This document shows positions 6,252-7,509 of a stretch of DNA of 7,509 nt, in pieces. The notes below the pieces were generated by a model. It searched no databases and was not told the DNA's origin. It saw only the letters and a program-made list of their open reading frames with translations. Numbering within the stretch: position 1 is the stretch's first letter; every line of letters starts with the position of its first letter. The stretch is taken from NCBI GenBank assembly GCA_900771035.1, contig CAAGML010000066.1, positions 1 to 7,509 on the forward strand, in the 5' to 3' direction. The position numbers and the translations under genes were made by a program. The DNA comes from Bacteroidales bacterium. GTDB taxonomy: Bacteria > Bacteroidota > Bacteroidia > Bacteroidales > Paludibacteraceae.

Positions 6252-7424
6252 ATGTCATATCAAGGAAAGTTCGTCTTCGCACAACTGTGCAGTCTGCTGC
6301 CAGTAAAGAAATTCGAATGGTTAGTCAAAAAGTACAATGGCAACTTAAGGGTAAAAACCTTCACATGCTGGAACCATTTGCTGGTAATGGTTTTCGCCCA
6401 GCTCACAAAACGTGAGAGCATGAGAGACCTCATTGCCATATTGGATGCACATAAGAATAAACTGCCACATCTGGGTTTTGGTGACAGCGTAACACTCAGC
6501 AACCTGTCGCACGCAAACATGGTAAGGGATGTTCGCATCTTCGAGGAGTTTGCCTACATAATGATAGGCATTGCAAGAGACAAACGCTCCTCGGCAATCA
6601 GGGATTTCTGTGTTGACAGCAATGTCTATGCCTTTGACTCGACGACAATATCTTTATGTCTGAGCACATTCTGGTGGACAAAGTTCCATCACGACAAGGG
6701 TGGCATTAAAGTGCATATACTTTATGATGTCAAGACTGATGTCCCGTCTTTTGTCGTCATCACTGATGCGGCACTGCATGATTCGCAGGTGATGGGTCAG
6801 ATACCGTACGAGAAAGATAGCTTCTATGTCTTCGACAGGGCATACATGGTTACTATTGAGCTTTTTAGAATAGAACAGGCCGGTGCTTATTTTGTGGTCA
6901 GGGAGAAAAAACACATGCAATACGCTGTCGTCAAGGACAGGGAATACAGCAATCCCGACACTGGGGTGCTGGCCGACCAGGATGTATTGCTTACTGGCAA
7001 GAAGTCCAGGGAACGATATACGAAGCCTCTGCGTCGTGTCGTTTTCTATGACAAGGAAAGCAACCGCACGTTTGTATTCTACACGAACAATTCTCAGATT
7101 GCCGCTGAAACCGTTGCCTTACTTTATAAATATCGTTGGAGAGTTGAACTGCTCTTCAAATTCCTCAAGCAACATCTGCATATCAAAGAGTTCTTTGGAA
7201 CTACTGAAAATGCAGTGAGAATACAGATTTACTCCGCCATTATAGCATACTGTCTTGTTGCGGTTCTTGAGCGGGAACTCAATCTTGACCGAGACATATA
7301 CGATGTTCTAAGGGTGTTGGAACTGTCAATGTTCGACAAGTCTCCAATCGTGGAATTATTCAGGAAGAGCCAGACTCAGACCTCATCGGAGGAAGCGATA
7401 CAGCTGTCGCTGAAGTTTGACTGA
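6252..7424 (+). CDS. IS4-family DDE transposase
   Basis: This 390-aa protein catalyses cut-and-paste movement of the surrounding IS. The N-terminal about 100 residues match the DUF4372 pattern found in many Bacteroidota IS4 transposases (FAQLCSLLP, then KTFTCWNHLLVMVFAQLTKRESMRDL). The RNase H-like DDE core follows. The first catalytic Asp is D129 in YAFDST, the second is D195 in VFDRAY, and the Glu is E299 within an exact Y-x2-R-x3-E-x6-K signature (Y292, R295, E299, K306). The KGGIKVHILYD segment (149-159) is also typical of the family. No internal stop or frameshift is seen and the length is normal, so the enzyme is probably functional. The start is the ATG at 6252: an earlier in-frame TTG at 6219 overlaps the -7 box. 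The stop lies 85 bases from the right IS end. Confidence 0.92.
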   Translation: MSYQGKFVFAQLCSLLPVKKFEWLVKKYNGNLRVKTFTCWNHLLVMVFAQLTKRESMRDLIAILDAHKNKLPHLGFGDSVTLSNLSHANMVRDVRIFEEFAYIMIGIARDKRSSAIRDFCVDSNVYAFDSTTISLCLSTFWWTKFHHDKGGIKVHILYDVKTDVPSFVVITDAALHDSQVMGQIPYEKDSFYVFDRAYMVTIELFRIEQAGAYFVVREKKHMQYAVVKDREYSNPDTGVLADQDVLLTGKKSRERYTKPLRRVVFYDKESNRTFVFYTNNSQIAAETVALLYKYRWRVELLFKFLKQHLHIKEFFGTTENAVRIQIYSAIIAYCLVAVLERELNLDRDIYDVLRVLELSMFDKSPIVELFRKSQTQTSSEEAIQLSLKFD

Positions 7425-7490
7425 CGGCTATATTTTGGCACACCTTCGCAAAAGAAACTAAATGTTCTCTAATAATTGATATGTTAAAAT

Positions 7491-7509
7491 ATTTGTTTGG
7501 ACACTAGTG
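7491..7509 (-). repeat. Right terminal inverted repeat of the IS
   Basis: Read on the minus strand it starts CACTAGTGTCC and continues AAACAAAT, matching the left end. The outermost eight bases, CACTAGTG, are a perfect palindrome, so the true IS boundary could lie a few bases inside the window edge. Confidence 0.7.

Larger units (their letters stand above)
6119..7509 (+). mobile_element. IS4-family insertion sequence, apparently complete
   Basis: An element of about 1391 bases is bounded by imperfect terminal inverted repeats at 6119-6139 and 7491-7509 and contains one intact transposase gene. The outer tips read CACTGGTGTCCA on the left and, reverse-complemented, CACTAGTGTCCA on the right. 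Length and single-gene organisation fit the IS4 family. The right tip is the last base of the window, so the target duplication cannot be checked. The element lies 43 bases past the paralog B terminator and breaks no gene that I can see. Confidence 0.75.

Noticed and set aside
6188..6415. 75-residue frame overlapping the start of the transposase, considered as a frameshift-linked second IS gene
   Set aside because: The transposase is complete in a single frame with all catalytic residues, so no programmed frameshift is needed, and the overlapping frame has no recognisable domain.

Overview
The window looks like chromosomal DNA from a member of the Bacteroidota, most likely Prevotella or a related T9SS-bearing Bacteroidales. 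Three things in the sequence point there. The promoters have the Bacteroidales TTTG / TAnnTTTG form, with a 20-base spacer in front of both large genes. The starts lack Shine-Dalgarno sequences and are preceded by A/T-rich leaders. Both large proteins end in a domain resembling the type IX secretion C-terminal sorting signal. The genus is inference.

Layout: bases 1-120 hold a cluster of small perfect hairpins that looks like a dispersed REP-type intergenic repeat. Bases 121-352 contain no convincing gene. A promoter at 353-384 drives the first large gene (463-3138, 891 aa), which ends at a hairpin terminator (3161-3190). A second promoter (3248-3279) drives its tandem paralog (3356-6001, 881 aa), which ends at an unusually long hairpin (6031-6075). 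From 6119 to the last base lies what appears to be a complete, intact IS4-family insertion sequence with a DDE transposase (6252-7424).

The two large genes encode secreted, probably cell-surface, modular proteins with the same domain order: Sec signal peptide, an unrecognised N-terminal beta-rich region, an Ig-like domain, two divergent InlB-B/Flg_new-like repeats, a linker domain with a 'YSTDG-W' signature, seven BspA/TpLRR-like 26-residue repeats with a cysteine ladder, and a T9SS-type sorting domain. They have separate promoters and terminators, so they are probably transcribed independently rather than as one operon. Adhesion or ligand binding at the surface is the reasonable guess; no enzyme motif is visible. 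The clearest difference between them is that the first has gained (or the second lost) seven cysteines in the InlB-like section.

I see no defence system, CRISPR array, tRNA or rRNA. The material of interest is the diverging paralog pair, the structured repeat at the left edge, the promoter resemblance between the second gene and the IS, and an IS end that coincides with the window end.
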